Shown here piece by piece: positions 8,387-15,999 of a DNA stretch of 22,309 bases. The position numbers were made by a program, and so were the translations under genes. The first letter of the stretch is position 1, and every line of letters starts with the position of its first letter. A model generated the notes under the pieces. The model worked only from the letters and a program-made list of their open reading frames with translations, searched no databases and was not told the origin of the DNA. The DNA is from Mageeibacillus sp. UBA5734 (GTDB taxonomy: Bacteria > Bacillota > Clostridia > Saccharofermentanales > UBA5734): the NCBI GenBank assembly GCA_002419365.1, contig DIGA01000042.1, positions 15,802-38,110 of the forward strand, in the 5' to 3' direction.

Positions 8387-8415
8387 ATTGTAAACGAAAT
8401 ATGACTTTTTGACAA
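8387..8415 (-). promoter_or_regulatory. Sigma-A promoter for xpt operon
   Basis: On the minus strand TTGTCA (8415-8410), a 17-base AT-rich spacer and TACAAT (8392-8387) form a near-consensus housekeeping promoter. The predicted start near 8380 gives a leader of about 55-60 bases before the ATG at 8323. The leader holds a small hairpin (CAGCGG at 8342-8347 with CCGCTG at 8356-8361). Confidence 0.8.
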
Positions 8416-8497
8416 ATAGCAAAATGCATGAAAATTACTCTGAACTTGCAGGACCTTTTCGCGTTTTCACGGGCAGCCGTTTTTCACCATTGTCCAT

Positions 8498-9220
8498 TCA
8501 GCGGCGGTCAAGGTCGAGGCTGATGCGTCCGTCCTTGATTTCGATGATGCGGTCGGTTTTTTCCGCAATATGGCGATCATGGGTGATGATGATGAAGGTC
8601 GTGCGGAAGGTCCGGTTGATTTCGCGCATGATGTCATAGACGGTCTCTGTCGAATCCGAATCCAGATTGCCTGTCGGTTCGTCGGCCAGGATGATTTTGG
8701 GATTCATGATCAGGGCCCGGGCGATCGCGGTACGCTGTTGCTGGCCGCCGGACATCCGGGTCGCCAGGTTGTTCTTGACGCCAGACAAGCCCACCAGGTC
8801 CAGAAGCTCAGTCGCCCGGTCACGGATCGCCTTGCTGGCGGACCCATATTTGATCAGATGCGGCATCAGGACATTTTCCAGGGCGGTGAACTCGGGCAGC
8901 AGATAATGGAACTGGAAGATGAAGCCAATGGTTTCATTGCGCACTTCGGCCAGCTGGTCGGGTTTGAGCTGGTCCGTACGGCGGCCGTTGATCTGGACAA
9001 TCCCGGAGGTCGGCCGGTCCAGGGTGCCCATGATATTCATCAGGGTGGACTTGCCGCTGCCGGACTGGCCGATGATGCCATTGAATGTCGAGGCGGCAAA
9101 GGTCAGGTCAATATCGAACAAGACCTGGGTTGGTACGCTGCCACCATAGATTTTGTTGATTTTCTCCAGGGCCAGGACCGTCTCCGGAGCTCCTGATGGC
9201 GGTGTGTTGAGGGATGTCAT
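8498..9220 (-). CDS. ABC transporter ATPase (MacB/LolD type)
   Basis: A 240-residue ATP-binding protein. It carries Walker A GQSGSGKST, the signature MSGGQQQRTAIARALIMNPK and Walker B IILADEPTGNLDSDS, which together are typical of the MacB/LolD/SalX export ATPases that pair with FtsX-fold permeases. The first strand, LALEKINKIYGGS, is also typical. I chose the ATG at 9220, with AGGA six to seven bases upstream and 16 bases past the permease stop; the open frame runs on to 9433 but through the permease gene. It is the last gene of the photolyase-carotenoid unit. In E. coli such pairs move lipoproteins, peptides or hydrophobic molecules; the cargo here is unknown. Confidence 0.9.
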   Translation of the reverse strand: MTSLNTPPSGAPETVLALEKINKIYGGSVPTQVLFDIDLTFAASTFNGIIGQSGSGKSTLMNIMGTLDRPTSGIVQINGRRTDQLKPDQLAEVRNETIGFIFQFHYLLPEFTALENVLMPHLIKYGSASKAIRDRATELLDLVGLSGVKNNLATRMSGGQQQRTAIARALIMNPKIILADEPTGNLDSDSTETVYDIMREINRTFRTTFIIITHDRHIAEKTDRIIEIKDGRISLDLDRR

Positions 9221-9236
9221 GGTCTTTCCTGTCCTT

Positions 9237-10403
9237 TCAGCCATTGCGGATAACCTCGATTGGATCCAGTCGGGCGGACTTCCTGGCCGGTACCAGGGCG
9301 GCCAGAGTCGAAGCGACCACAGCCAGGCCAAAGGACAGGAGCAGGAAATTGCGGTCGATAAATAGAGGAACCACCGGCGAACCATCGGGGCGCACCGCAA
9401 AAATGGTGAAACTGATGGACAATCCGAGTCCAATAATGAGACCCAGGATGCCGCCGATCAGGCCAAGGATCAGGCCCTGGAACAGGAAAATCAGACTTGA
9501 CTGGCGCGTTTTGATGCCCATGGCCTTGAGAATGCCGATCTGCTTCGATTTCTGCAGCACGGAAATGGCCAGCACGCTGGCGATACCGAGCACAACCGAG
9601 ACCACGACAAAAAACTGGATCATGTAGCTGGACACGCTCTGGCCATTGAGACCCGAAAGCAGCGAGGCATTCTGGACTTTCCAATTGGTCAGTTCCAGCT
9701 CCGGGTCATTGAGAATCGGCGTCAACTTCTCGGAAATCAAATCCGCTTCAAAGACTTCATCGGGTCCGATCTGGATTTCGATCGCGGTCACGGCGTCTCC
9801 GGTGGCAAAGAGATCCTGGACGGCCTCGAGATTGGCTAAAAACCAGGATTTGTTGACACTCTGGACCTCCAGGTCAAAAACGCCAACCAGAGTAAAGGAT
9901 TTTTTGATGCCTCCCAGCACAGTCACTTCGATCAAATCCCCAGGCTGGACACCCAGCTCTTTGGCCAAGTCCACGCCGATCACGGCTTGGGAATCTCGTT
10001 CCGGCAGACGGCCAACCACCAGGCGTTCGGAGAACTCATAGACCTGCTCGGCCCGGGCAAAGTCGAAGCCGCGCATCAGGATCGAATTGGACCGGTCTCC
10101 ATCGATGATCAGGCCTGGCTGGTCAAGAACCGGGGAGATGGCCGTCAGGCGGGGTTCGCGCCGCAGGGCAGCAGCTGCGATCGGTTCGTATTTTTCAATC
10201 AGGCGGTCGTCCGCATCGGACACAACCGAGATCTGGGCCGCATTGCCAATGGTGGTGTCAACCAGGCTTTTCTGCAGGCCTGTGATCAGGGAGCCGATAA
10301 AAATCTGGACCGAAATACCGATCGCGATGCCGAGGGCAATCAGGATCGTCTGGCCTTTGTTGGAGGACAGAAAACGGACAGCGATTTGAAAGGCAATTCT
10401 CAT
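9237..10403 (-). CDS. ABC transporter permease (MacB/FtsX fold)
   Basis: A membrane permease of 388 residues. It has one N-terminal membrane segment (about residues 18-42), a long extracytoplasmic MacB-PCD-like domain (about 45-265), and three C-terminal membrane segments forming the FtsX domain. The conserved QKSKQIGILKAMG motif and the closing LVPARKSARLDPIEVIRNG are standard for the family. Its ATG overlaps the stop of the cobalamin-binding protein gene (ATGA), so it is translationally joined to the carotenoid operon and not a separate unit. Whether it exports a product linked to the pathway (lipid, pigment conjugate, peptide) or is a mechanotransmission-type complex cannot be told from sequence. 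Confidence 0.88.
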   Translation of the reverse strand: MRIAFQIAVRFLSSNKGQTILIALGIAIGISVQIFIGSLITGLQKSLVDTTIGNAAQISVVSDADDRLIEKYEPIAAAALRREPRLTAISPVLDQPGLIIDGDRSNSILMRGFDFARAEQVYEFSERLVVGRLPERDSQAVIGVDLAKELGVQPGDLIEVTVLGGIKKSFTLVGVFDLEVQSVNKSWFLANLEAVQDLFATGDAVTAIEIQIGPDEVFEADLISEKLTPILNDPELELTNWKVQNASLLSGLNGQSVSSYMIQFFVVVSVVLGIASVLAISVLQKSKQIGILKAMGIKTRQSSLIFLFQGLILGLIGGILGLIIGLGLSISFTIFAVRPDGSPVVPLFIDRNFLLLSFGLAVVASTLAALVPARKSARLDPIEVIRNG

Positions 10404-11086
10404 GATGTCTCCTCCAGCAGGGCTTCGATATCAGCGAGCGAGCGGACCAGGCAGACGGGGCCAAATCGATCCAGCTGGCCGGCTTCACCGGAAAAGGCAC
10501 CGCCGCTGGCCAAGAGGCGGACCTTGGGGTACTGGTGCTGGATCTGGTTGAGCAGGTCCTTGGCTTTGAACAGGTTATAGTAATTGACGACATGGAGATC
10601 GACATAGTCGGGCTGGAAATAGCCGATGCCGTTCAGAATGGATTCTGCCGGTGTGTTGGCACCAACAAACAAGGTCTCAAATCCGGCCAGCTGGAAAAAA
10701 TCCGCCCCCATGCGGGCGCCGAGTTCATGGAATTCCTCTGCCGGCAGGACGATCATCACCCGCTTTTTGGCATCAGCCGCCGGATCCGCTGAGGTTCTCT
10801 CCTGCTCGCGGGCGTTCACCTCGGCAACAACAGCCGGATAACAGCACTCGATCACAGTCCGGGTGATTTCACTGCGGACATGTTCGCGCCAGATGGCATC
10901 CGGCTGGCCCAGCTCCGCCTCCGACAGTTCATTGAGGGATTTGGCCAGCACCTCCGTATACAATTCAACCAGGCCGACCTTGCCCTCCGATACGGCCGCC
11001 AGCACGAGCTGGACACAGGCTGGTTTGTCCATGCTGGCCAGGGCGGCAAAGTAGGGGGCATACAAGTCATTTCCAAGATCTGTCAT
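10400..11086 (-). CDS. Stand-alone cobalamin-binding protein
   Basis: About 228 residues with two parts: a helical N-terminal module (about 5-90) and a Rossmann-like B12-binding domain (about 107-228). The latter has E118-F-H120-E-L-G123, an ExHxxG motif whose His is the expected lower cobalt ligand, and a LASGG segment near residue 190. ExHxxG is the variant seen in CarH/LitR photoreceptors, whereas methyltransferases usually have DxHxxG. The helical module has W66 and E68-H69, but the Trp-EH spacing is not the Wx9EH of CarH. There is no MerR DNA-binding domain, so it could sense light or B12 through a partner. I chose the ATG at 11086 (AAGGA ten bases upstream) over an extended frame to 11206 that overlaps the DUF92 gene. 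A corrinoid carrier role is the main alternative. Confidence 0.82.
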   Translation of the reverse strand: MTDLGNDLYAPYFAALASMDKPACVQLVLAAVSEGKVGLVELYTEVLAKSLNELSEAELGQPDAIWREHVRSEITRTVIECCYPAVVAEVNAREQERTSADPAADAKKRVMIVLPAEEFHELGARMGADFFQLAGFETLFVGANTPAESILNGIGYFQPDYVDLHVVNYYNLFKAKDLLNQIQHQYPKVRLLASGGAFSGEAGQLDRFGPVCLVRSLADIEALLEETS

Positions 11087-11118
11087 CTTGAGTCCATCCT
11101 TCCCATAGATACGAGGCG

Positions 11119-11985
11119 TCAATGTGCCGTAAGCGCAATCAGCCCGGCAGCAGCCAGGGCGGCAATGGTGGAGCTGAGCAAATTCACCCAGTCGTTGTTG
11201 AGCCATTTCAGGCCATGCTGGAGTGAATTGGCAAGACCCTGCTCTGCACTTTTTTCTGTCAGCTGGCCGTGACGGGCACTGGCGTAACGGGCTTGCAAGG
11301 TCTCACCGAGAATGCTGTCAACCGTCGAACCAACCAGGCCGGCCAGAGCGATCACCGCCATGTCGGATACCAGGGTCAGGCCACTGGCTGGATCACTCCA
11401 ATGCAGCAAACCATACACGAGGGCGATGAATACACCGCCGGACAGGGCGGCCAGTGTACCCAGTCGGGTCACACCGCCAGACAAGCCACGGGCCACGGGC
11501 CGGCGTGACAAGATGTAGACCGGCTGGTGACGGCTCAAGACGCCCAGTTCCGATGCCCAGGTATCGGCATTGCTGGCTGCCAGTGCTGCGACACTGCCGA
11601 CCAGGAAAGCGGCCTGGCCGGTCATGGCGGTCAGAACACCCATCAGCAGAGCCGGTCCCCCATTGGCAATCACCTGGAACGTGTCACGTGGTCCCTTTTT
11701 CTCATGAATCTCCGATTCAATCGGGTCTTTGTCTTTCTGGCGATAGTGGGTCAGGACCGTCGATCCAGCGAAAAAGGTCAACAGCAGCACCACCAGGCGC
11801 AGACCTCCCGTCACATACAGGCCAAACGAGAGGCCACAGGCGGTCAAGGCAGCCAGCCCGGTCAGCGACCGGCGACGATAGGCCAGATAGGCCACGACAG
11901 CGCTGCCGAGGAGGACCGTGCCTGCAGTCACCAGTGTGAGTAGGGTTTCAAAAGAAGCCAGCAGAGTCAGGATTTCATCCACCAT
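11119..11985 (-). CDS. DUF92 membrane protein, VTE6-like prenyl-phosphate kinase
   Basis: A polytopic membrane protein of 288 residues in the DUF92/TMEM19 family. Plant VTE6 and its cyanobacterial relative belong here and are described as phytyl-phosphate kinases, making phytyl diphosphate. Family motifs visible include KKGPRDTFQVIANGG (about residues 95-110), NADTWASELG and RGLSGGVTRLGT in the middle, GSTVDSILGETLQARY, and GLKWLNNDWVNLLS near the C terminus. At least six hydrophobic segments are present. Its ATG overlaps the stop of the VTE5-like kinase gene by one base, so the two enzymes for consecutive phosphorylations of a prenyl alcohol are probably made together. Which prenyl chain is used (phytol, geranylgeraniol, farnesol) is not determined. 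Confidence 0.85.
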   Translation of the reverse strand: MVDEILTLLASFETLLTLVTAGTVLLGSAVVAYLAYRRRSLTGLAALTACGLSFGLYVTGGLRLVVLLLTFFAGSTVLTHYRQKDKDPIESEIHEKKGPRDTFQVIANGGPALLMGVLTAMTGQAAFLVGSVAALAASNADTWASELGVLSRHQPVYILSRRPVARGLSGGVTRLGTLAALSGGVFIALVYGLLHWSDPASGLTLVSDMAVIALAGLVGSTVDSILGETLQARYASARHGQLTEKSAEQGLANSLQHGLKWLNNDWVNLLSSTIAALAAAGLIALTAH

Positions 11986-12635
11986 CAGCCGATCACCATC
12001 CCGTACGCCAGGGCACTGGCCAGTGGAACCGTCAGGTTATCCAGGCCAAAAGGCGTCATGGCTTCCACCAGCGTCGCCACCAAGGCCAGGCCCACTGCTG
12101 CTGGAAGGACCGGGGATAAGCCCTGCCATGCGATCAGCAACGCCAGGACGGCGAAAGACACCACCAACATGGTCAGATTGCCTGTCAGGCTTTTACGGGA
12201 TCCGAACACACGGTAGGATCCCCAGGGAAACGCTTTGCCGAACACCGCAGCCAGGCCGTCACCATATCCCATGAGCAGAATCCCTGCTGCTCCGACCAGC
12301 GGATTTTTACCCGAACCAAACGTCAGAAGCGAAAGAATCAGCAGGGAGATCGCATAGTAGACGGTGCCGAGGTCTTCCTTCCCTTCGCCCCGTTCCATAA
12401 CCTGGAAAATCTGGTACCGGTAGGACAGTGAGTTGATCACGACAAAACTCGCCGGGACAATGGCCGCCCATAGAGGCTGGTCAAAAAAATACATGGCCAG
12501 GAACCACCAGTTGCAGACCAGGACATGGACCGTTTTGCGGCTGGCCTCCTTGCCAAAGCGGGCCATGAAACGGGCCAGGAAGATCACCGTAAAAATGAAG
12601 CCAAAAGATGCTGCGATACCGATCCAGTTCTGCAT
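11985..12635 (-). CDS. CTP-dependent phytol/dolichol kinase-like protein (VTE5 type)
   Basis: A 216-residue membrane protein of the dolichol/phytol kinase (CDP-alcohol cytidylyltransferase-like) superfamily. Motifs present: an RKTVHVLV segment near residue 33, GYGDGLAAVFGKAFPWG in the middle followed by RKSLTGN, and VEAMTPFGLDNLTVP near the C terminus. These match phytol kinase and related bacterial proteins. The expected reaction is CTP-driven phosphorylation of a prenyl alcohol at the membrane. The gene starts one base after the crtB stop and overlaps the DUF92 gene by one base, so the pair VTE5-VTE6 is complete in one operon with carotenoid genes. A dolichol- or undecaprenol-kinase role remains possible. 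Confidence 0.85.
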   Translation of the reverse strand: MQNWIGIAASFGFIFTVIFLARFMARFGKEASRKTVHVLVCNWWFLAMYFFDQPLWAAIVPASFVVINSLSYRYQIFQVMERGEGKEDLGTVYYAISLLILSLLTFGSGKNPLVGAAGILLMGYGDGLAAVFGKAFPWGSYRVFGSRKSLTGNLTMLVVSFAVLALLIAWQGLSPVLPAAVGLALVATLVEAMTPFGLDNLTVPLASALAYGMVIG

Positions 12636-12636
12636 G

Positions 12637-13521
12637 TCACACCTCTGTCCGGAATCTCAAGGTCCAGACGTACCATTGTGCCTTTAAGTAGAGCCAGTAT
12701 TTGAATGAGTCCGGCACCACCAGCCGGCGCTCCAGGACGATGTCCGGATTTTTAATTCCGAGTAAAGTAATATGACTATAGTACAGCAGAGCCAGAAGAA
12801 CGGGCAACCGCGCTTTGGTGTCAAACGATACGAGATTTCGCTTCACACCTTCGTAGCGCTGCAGAGCGCCTTGCGCCAGCTCCAGCCAGTAGCTTTTCAG
12901 GGCCGGTGTGGGCGTGGCTCGACCCAGGTCTTCCGACTGGATTCCTCGTGCAGCCAGCTCGTGCGCAGGCAGGTAGATCCGGCCCAGGCGGTAGTCCGCG
13001 GCCAGGTCCCGGAGAATATTGGACATCTGCATCGCCTGGCCCAGATCGATGGCCAGCCGGCGATGGACAGCTGTGACCGGGCTGGCTAGAAGGGGCAGGA
13101 TCATCAGTCCGACCGTTCCGGCCACCAGGTAGCAATAGTCCCATAAGTCCTGGTTGGTCTCAGGCTGGACAAAAGTGATGTCCCGGCGCTGACCCTCGAT
13201 CATCTCGAAGAACGGCGCGATCTCCAGGTCATACGTTGTGAACGCCCAGCGCAGCAAGCGCCAGAGGGGTTCATCCGGGGTCCTGCCAGCGGCAAATTCC
13301 TGCAACCGGGATGCCAGCTGATCCAGCTGGTCCGGATCATGGTCGACATCGATGCTGTCATCCGCCAGGCGGCAAAAAGCATAGACCGCAAAGACAGCCG
13401 CGGCGCGCCCGGGAGGCAAACGCTTGAACGAGCGATAGAAGCTACCCGAGTGACGGCGGATGACCGCTTCACACCAGGCAACATCCGGCAGCAACTCGAT
13501 GGGAATCTCTGACTTGGCCAT
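12637..13521 (-). CDS. crtB: Phytoene/squalene synthase family protein
   Basis: A 294-residue head-to-head prenyl synthase that condenses two molecules of GGPP to phytoene, or two FPP to dehydrosqualene. Both Mg-binding Asp motifs are intact: DDSID (residues 54-58) and RDLAADYRLGRIYLP (D172 and D176). Length and layout are normal. The ATG at 13521 shares a base with the crtI stop (TGATG); a GTG one codon earlier is also possible. No prenyl diphosphate synthase (CrtE) is in the cluster, so substrate must come from elsewhere in the genome or from the prenyl-alcohol kinases next door. C30 (crtM) versus C40 (crtB) use cannot be decided by eye. Confidence 0.9.
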   Translation of the reverse strand: MAKSEIPIELLPDVAWCEAVIRRHSGSFYRSFKRLPPGRAAAVFAVYAFCRLADDSIDVDHDPDQLDQLASRLQEFAAGRTPDEPLWRLLRWAFTTYDLEIAPFFEMIEGQRRDITFVQPETNQDLWDYCYLVAGTVGLMILPLLASPVTAVHRRLAIDLGQAMQMSNILRDLAADYRLGRIYLPAHELAARGIQSEDLGRATPTPALKSYWLELAQGALQRYEGVKRNLVSFDTKARLPVLLALLYYSHITLLGIKNPDIVLERRLVVPDSFKYWLYLKAQWYVWTLRFRTEV

Positions 13522-15041
13522 CACGGCACCTGGTCGCGCAGAACCTCCTGCGCAGCAATCTGGGCCGACATCAGGACGATCGGGACACCGGCTCCAGGAT
13601 GGTTGCTGCTGCCGGCAAAATAGAGATTGTCGTAGCGCACGGCCTTGGGCTGGGGCCGGAAGGAATTCGACTGCATCAGGGTCGGGCGCAAACCAAAGGT
13701 CGCGCCGAAGAATGCATTGAAATCCATTTCAAAATCGAGTGGCGTGTAGACTTTTTCCCGGATGATGTGGCGCTCGAAATCCTGAAGGGGCAGCATGCGG
13801 CGGATTTTTTCATAGGCCTTGGCCCGGTAGGTCGCGATGGCTGCTTCATCTTTCCAGTCAATTGCCGGTCCATCCTTGAGGTTGGGCACCGGGGTCAGGA
13901 CATAAAGGCCCAGCTGGCCCTGAGGCGCCAGGCTTTCATCGAGCAAAGCCGGCGCATAGACGTAGACCGACGGATCTTTCGGGAAACGGCCATCGAAGAT
14001 GTCGGCAATGTTGCCAGAGAAGTCCTCGGCAAAAGCAAGGTTGTGGACATTGAGCCCGGGGAAATCACGGCTGTCGAGAGCAATGTACTGCATGAAACAC
14101 GAGCAGGCATACTCGTATTTTTCCACCTGGGATGGACGGTAGCGGCCCTGGCGAAAATCTGAGGGCAAGAGCTGCTTCATGGCATAGGGGAAATCGGCCG
14201 TGGAGAGGACGATGTCGGCCGGTTGGAACTGGCCTTGGACCATGAGTCCGGTGGCCTTGCGCCCGTCCATGACGATTGTTTCCACCGGCGCCTTGAGATG
14301 GATCACCCCACCGAGTTCGGTGAACAGGCGTTCCAGTGCTGTGACGTAGCCGCGCATGCCGCCTTTGATGAACCAGACGCCATAGATCAGCTCAACCATC
14401 GGGATGATGGTGTAGATCGACGGGCCATTGTAGGGCGAAACACCGATGTAGAGCGTCTGGAAACTCAAAAGCTCGCGCAGTTTCTCACTCTCGACATACT
14501 CGGAAATCATGGCATAGGCATTGTTGAAGGTCTTGAGCTTGAGACCGGCCGAGAGTGTGGTCGGATTGAGAAGATCCGACCAGGTCCTAAAGCCGCGGCC
14601 GATGAAATGGTCCTTGGCCAGCAGGTAGCGTTCGTAGATGTCACCGAGGTAGCGCAAATAGCCCTGGGCATCCTTCTCGCTGATGCGTTCCAGCTCCGCC
14701 ACCAGGCGGGTTAGCTCGGAAGTCGCTTCGTGGACCGAGCCATCGGCAAAATAGACGCGATAGATCGGGTCGAGCTGGACTATCTGGAAATAGTCATCCG
14801 GATTTCTGCCGCAGAATTCGAACACGTCGCGGTACATTTGCGGCATCATCAGGATCGTCGGGCCGAGATCGAACTGGAAGCCGTCAAATTCGACCACACC
14901 CATGCGGCCACCGGCCCGTTCGTTCTTCTCATAAATCTCGACGGAAAATCCCTGCTGCTGCAGGCGGATCGCGCTGGCCAGGCCACTGACGCCGGCACCG
15001 ACGACCAGGACCTTTTTCTTACTCGCTGTCTGCACTGTCAT
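13521..15041 (-). CDS. crtI: Carotenoid desaturase (CrtI/CrtN type)
   Basis: A 506-residue FAD-dependent desaturase that introduces double bases of conjugation into phytoene or its C30 analogue, giving coloured carotenoids. The N-terminal dinucleotide fold is clear: VLVVGAGVSGLASAIRL (residues 11-27), the FAD-ribose acidic residue E38, and RAGGR (42-46). The C-terminal FAD motif is YDNLYFAGSSNHPGAGVP. The segment VELIYGVWFIKGGMRGYVTAL is typical of the family. I chose the ATG at 15041 (GAGG nine bases upstream) over a TTG at 15056. The gene begins 23 bases inside the end of the DUF523 gene and its stop overlaps the crtB start. The extent of desaturation and chain length cannot be read from sequence. 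Confidence 0.88.
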   Translation of the reverse strand: MTVQTASKKKVLVVGAGVSGLASAIRLQQQGFSVEIYEKNERAGGRMGVVEFDGFQFDLGPTILMMPQMYRDVFEFCGRNPDDYFQIVQLDPIYRVYFADGSVHEATSELTRLVAELERISEKDAQGYLRYLGDIYERYLLAKDHFIGRGFRTWSDLLNPTTLSAGLKLKTFNNAYAMISEYVESEKLRELLSFQTLYIGVSPYNGPSIYTIIPMVELIYGVWFIKGGMRGYVTALERLFTELGGVIHLKAPVETIVMDGRKATGLMVQGQFQPADIVLSTADFPYAMKQLLPSDFRQGRYRPSQVEKYEYACSCFMQYIALDSRDFPGLNVHNLAFAEDFSGNIADIFDGRFPKDPSVYVYAPALLDESLAPQGQLGLYVLTPVPNLKDGPAIDWKDEAAIATYRAKAYEKIRRMLPLQDFERHIIREKVYTPLDFEMDFNAFFGATFGLRPTLMQSNSFRPQPKAVRYDNLYFAGSSNHPGAGVPIVLMSAQIAAQEVLRDQVP

Positions 15042-15999
15042 GGAAATCAGCCTCAACTTTATCTTTGTCTGATCTTTTTTTACGCAAGGTTACAGGGGCC
15101 GTGCCAAACAGGATGCCTTCCTCCGTGGCTTCCCGTTCCATGATCATGAGTTCCCGGGCAATGGTCGTGACATTGCGCAGGACTGACGGGTCCTGGATGT
15201 CCGGAACCGGCCGGCCAGTGATTTTTTTGTGATGGCTGTAGTTTTTCCACAGGCTGCCGGTGATCCGCTTCAGCGTCGAGGGGCGGCGCAGTACATCACC
15301 GACTTCGCGGCGGAATTGTTCCGCGACCTCCGGCTCGAGACGGCCTTTCAGTGCAGCCAGATAGCGGCCCTGTTCACGGGCCCACGGGTCATCGAGCTCC
15401 TGGCAGAGAAATTTGAGCCGATACCAGGCCTCGTACAGGTCGCCCCTGGTTTTAAGCGGGACTTCCTGCAGCCAGAGATAGGCCAGCATGCGGCGGCGCC
15501 AGTCCCACCATTTCAGCGGACTTTGCATCTCCAAAGCCGGAATCAGGAAAAAGCCTTCATCATCGAGCAAGGCTCCGAACACACCGGGTGGCTTGCCCCG
15601 GCTTTGTTTGCGCAGCGTTGTCCGGTAGACACCACAGGAGGGGCTGCCATCCATGTAGATGAACACCTTCGCCCCGGCCCGGCGCAGGGTGGCAAGGCTT
15701 TCCTGGGCAGCTGCGAGCATGACCGCGGTGACATCGTGGCCATTGCGGCTGACGATCTTTCCTTCGCCCTGCCAGATGGCACGACCGTCCTGGCCAACCA
15801 GATGGATCGGGTCGCGCGGCACACCCAGCCCGGCAGCCGTTTCCGGACAGACCGGGCACCAGCGGAAATCGCCTTTCTCGCGTCCGATTGCCTTGATGAA
15901 ATCCATGCTGCGACCGTTGTAGCGCAGGGGCGCATTGAAGCCGCAGGCACTGATGCCAATAACTGGCTTCTCCTTGAGCGTGACAGGTCCCTTATCCAT
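15019..15999 (-). CDS. DUF523 (TudS-like) protein with C-terminal extension
   Basis: About 326 residues. The N-terminal half (about 10-160) is a DUF523 domain: GISACGFN with Cys19, WCPVCPE with Cys51, and GSPSCG with Cys122. Three such cysteines hold a [4Fe-4S] cluster in TudS, an enzyme of this family that removes sulfur from thiouracil or 4-thio-UMP. The C-terminal half (about 170-326) is helical and charged; one stretch (YRLKFLCQELDDPWAREQGR) loosely recalls DUF1722, which is often fused to DUF523 and, as YbgA, lies beside phr in E. coli. The ATG at 15999 overlaps the photolyase stop by eight bases with AGGAG just upstream. DUF523 membership is firm, the enzymatic role is inferred, and the C-terminal assignment is weak. 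Confidence 0.8.
   Translation of the reverse strand: MDKGPVTLKEKPVIGISACGFNAPLRYNGRSMDFIKAIGREKGDFRWCPVCPETAAGLGVPRDPIHLVGQDGRAIWQGEGKIVSRNGHDVTAVMLAAAQESLATLRRAGAKVFIYMDGSPSCGVYRTTLRKQSRGKPPGVFGALLDDEGFFLIPALEMQSPLKWWDWRRRMLAYLWLQEVPLKTRGDLYEAWYRLKFLCQELDDPWAREQGRYLAALKGRLEPEVAEQFRREVGDVLRRPSTLKRITGSLWKNYSHHKKITGRPVPDIQDPSVLRNVTTIARELMIMEREATEEGILFGTAPVTLRKKRSDKDKVEADFHDSADSE

Noticed and set aside
8387..8405. PurR-box-like CGAA core inside the xpt promoter spacer
   Set aside because: At least three of the thirteen consensus positions do not match and no second inverted box is visible.
8465..8490. Small ACGG/CCGT hairpin with T-run downstream of the ABC ATPase gene
   Set aside because: The T-run lies on the plus-strand side, whereas the genes are on the minus strand, and the stem has four pairs only.
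9221..9433. 71-residue N-terminal extension of the ABC ATPase
   Set aside because: It is the permease gene read in another frame; AGGA precedes the ATG at 9220.
11087..11206. 40-residue N-terminal extension of the cobalamin-binding protein
   Set aside because: It overlaps the DUF92 gene, is cysteine-rich and unlike the family, and a good ribosome site precedes the ATG at 11086.
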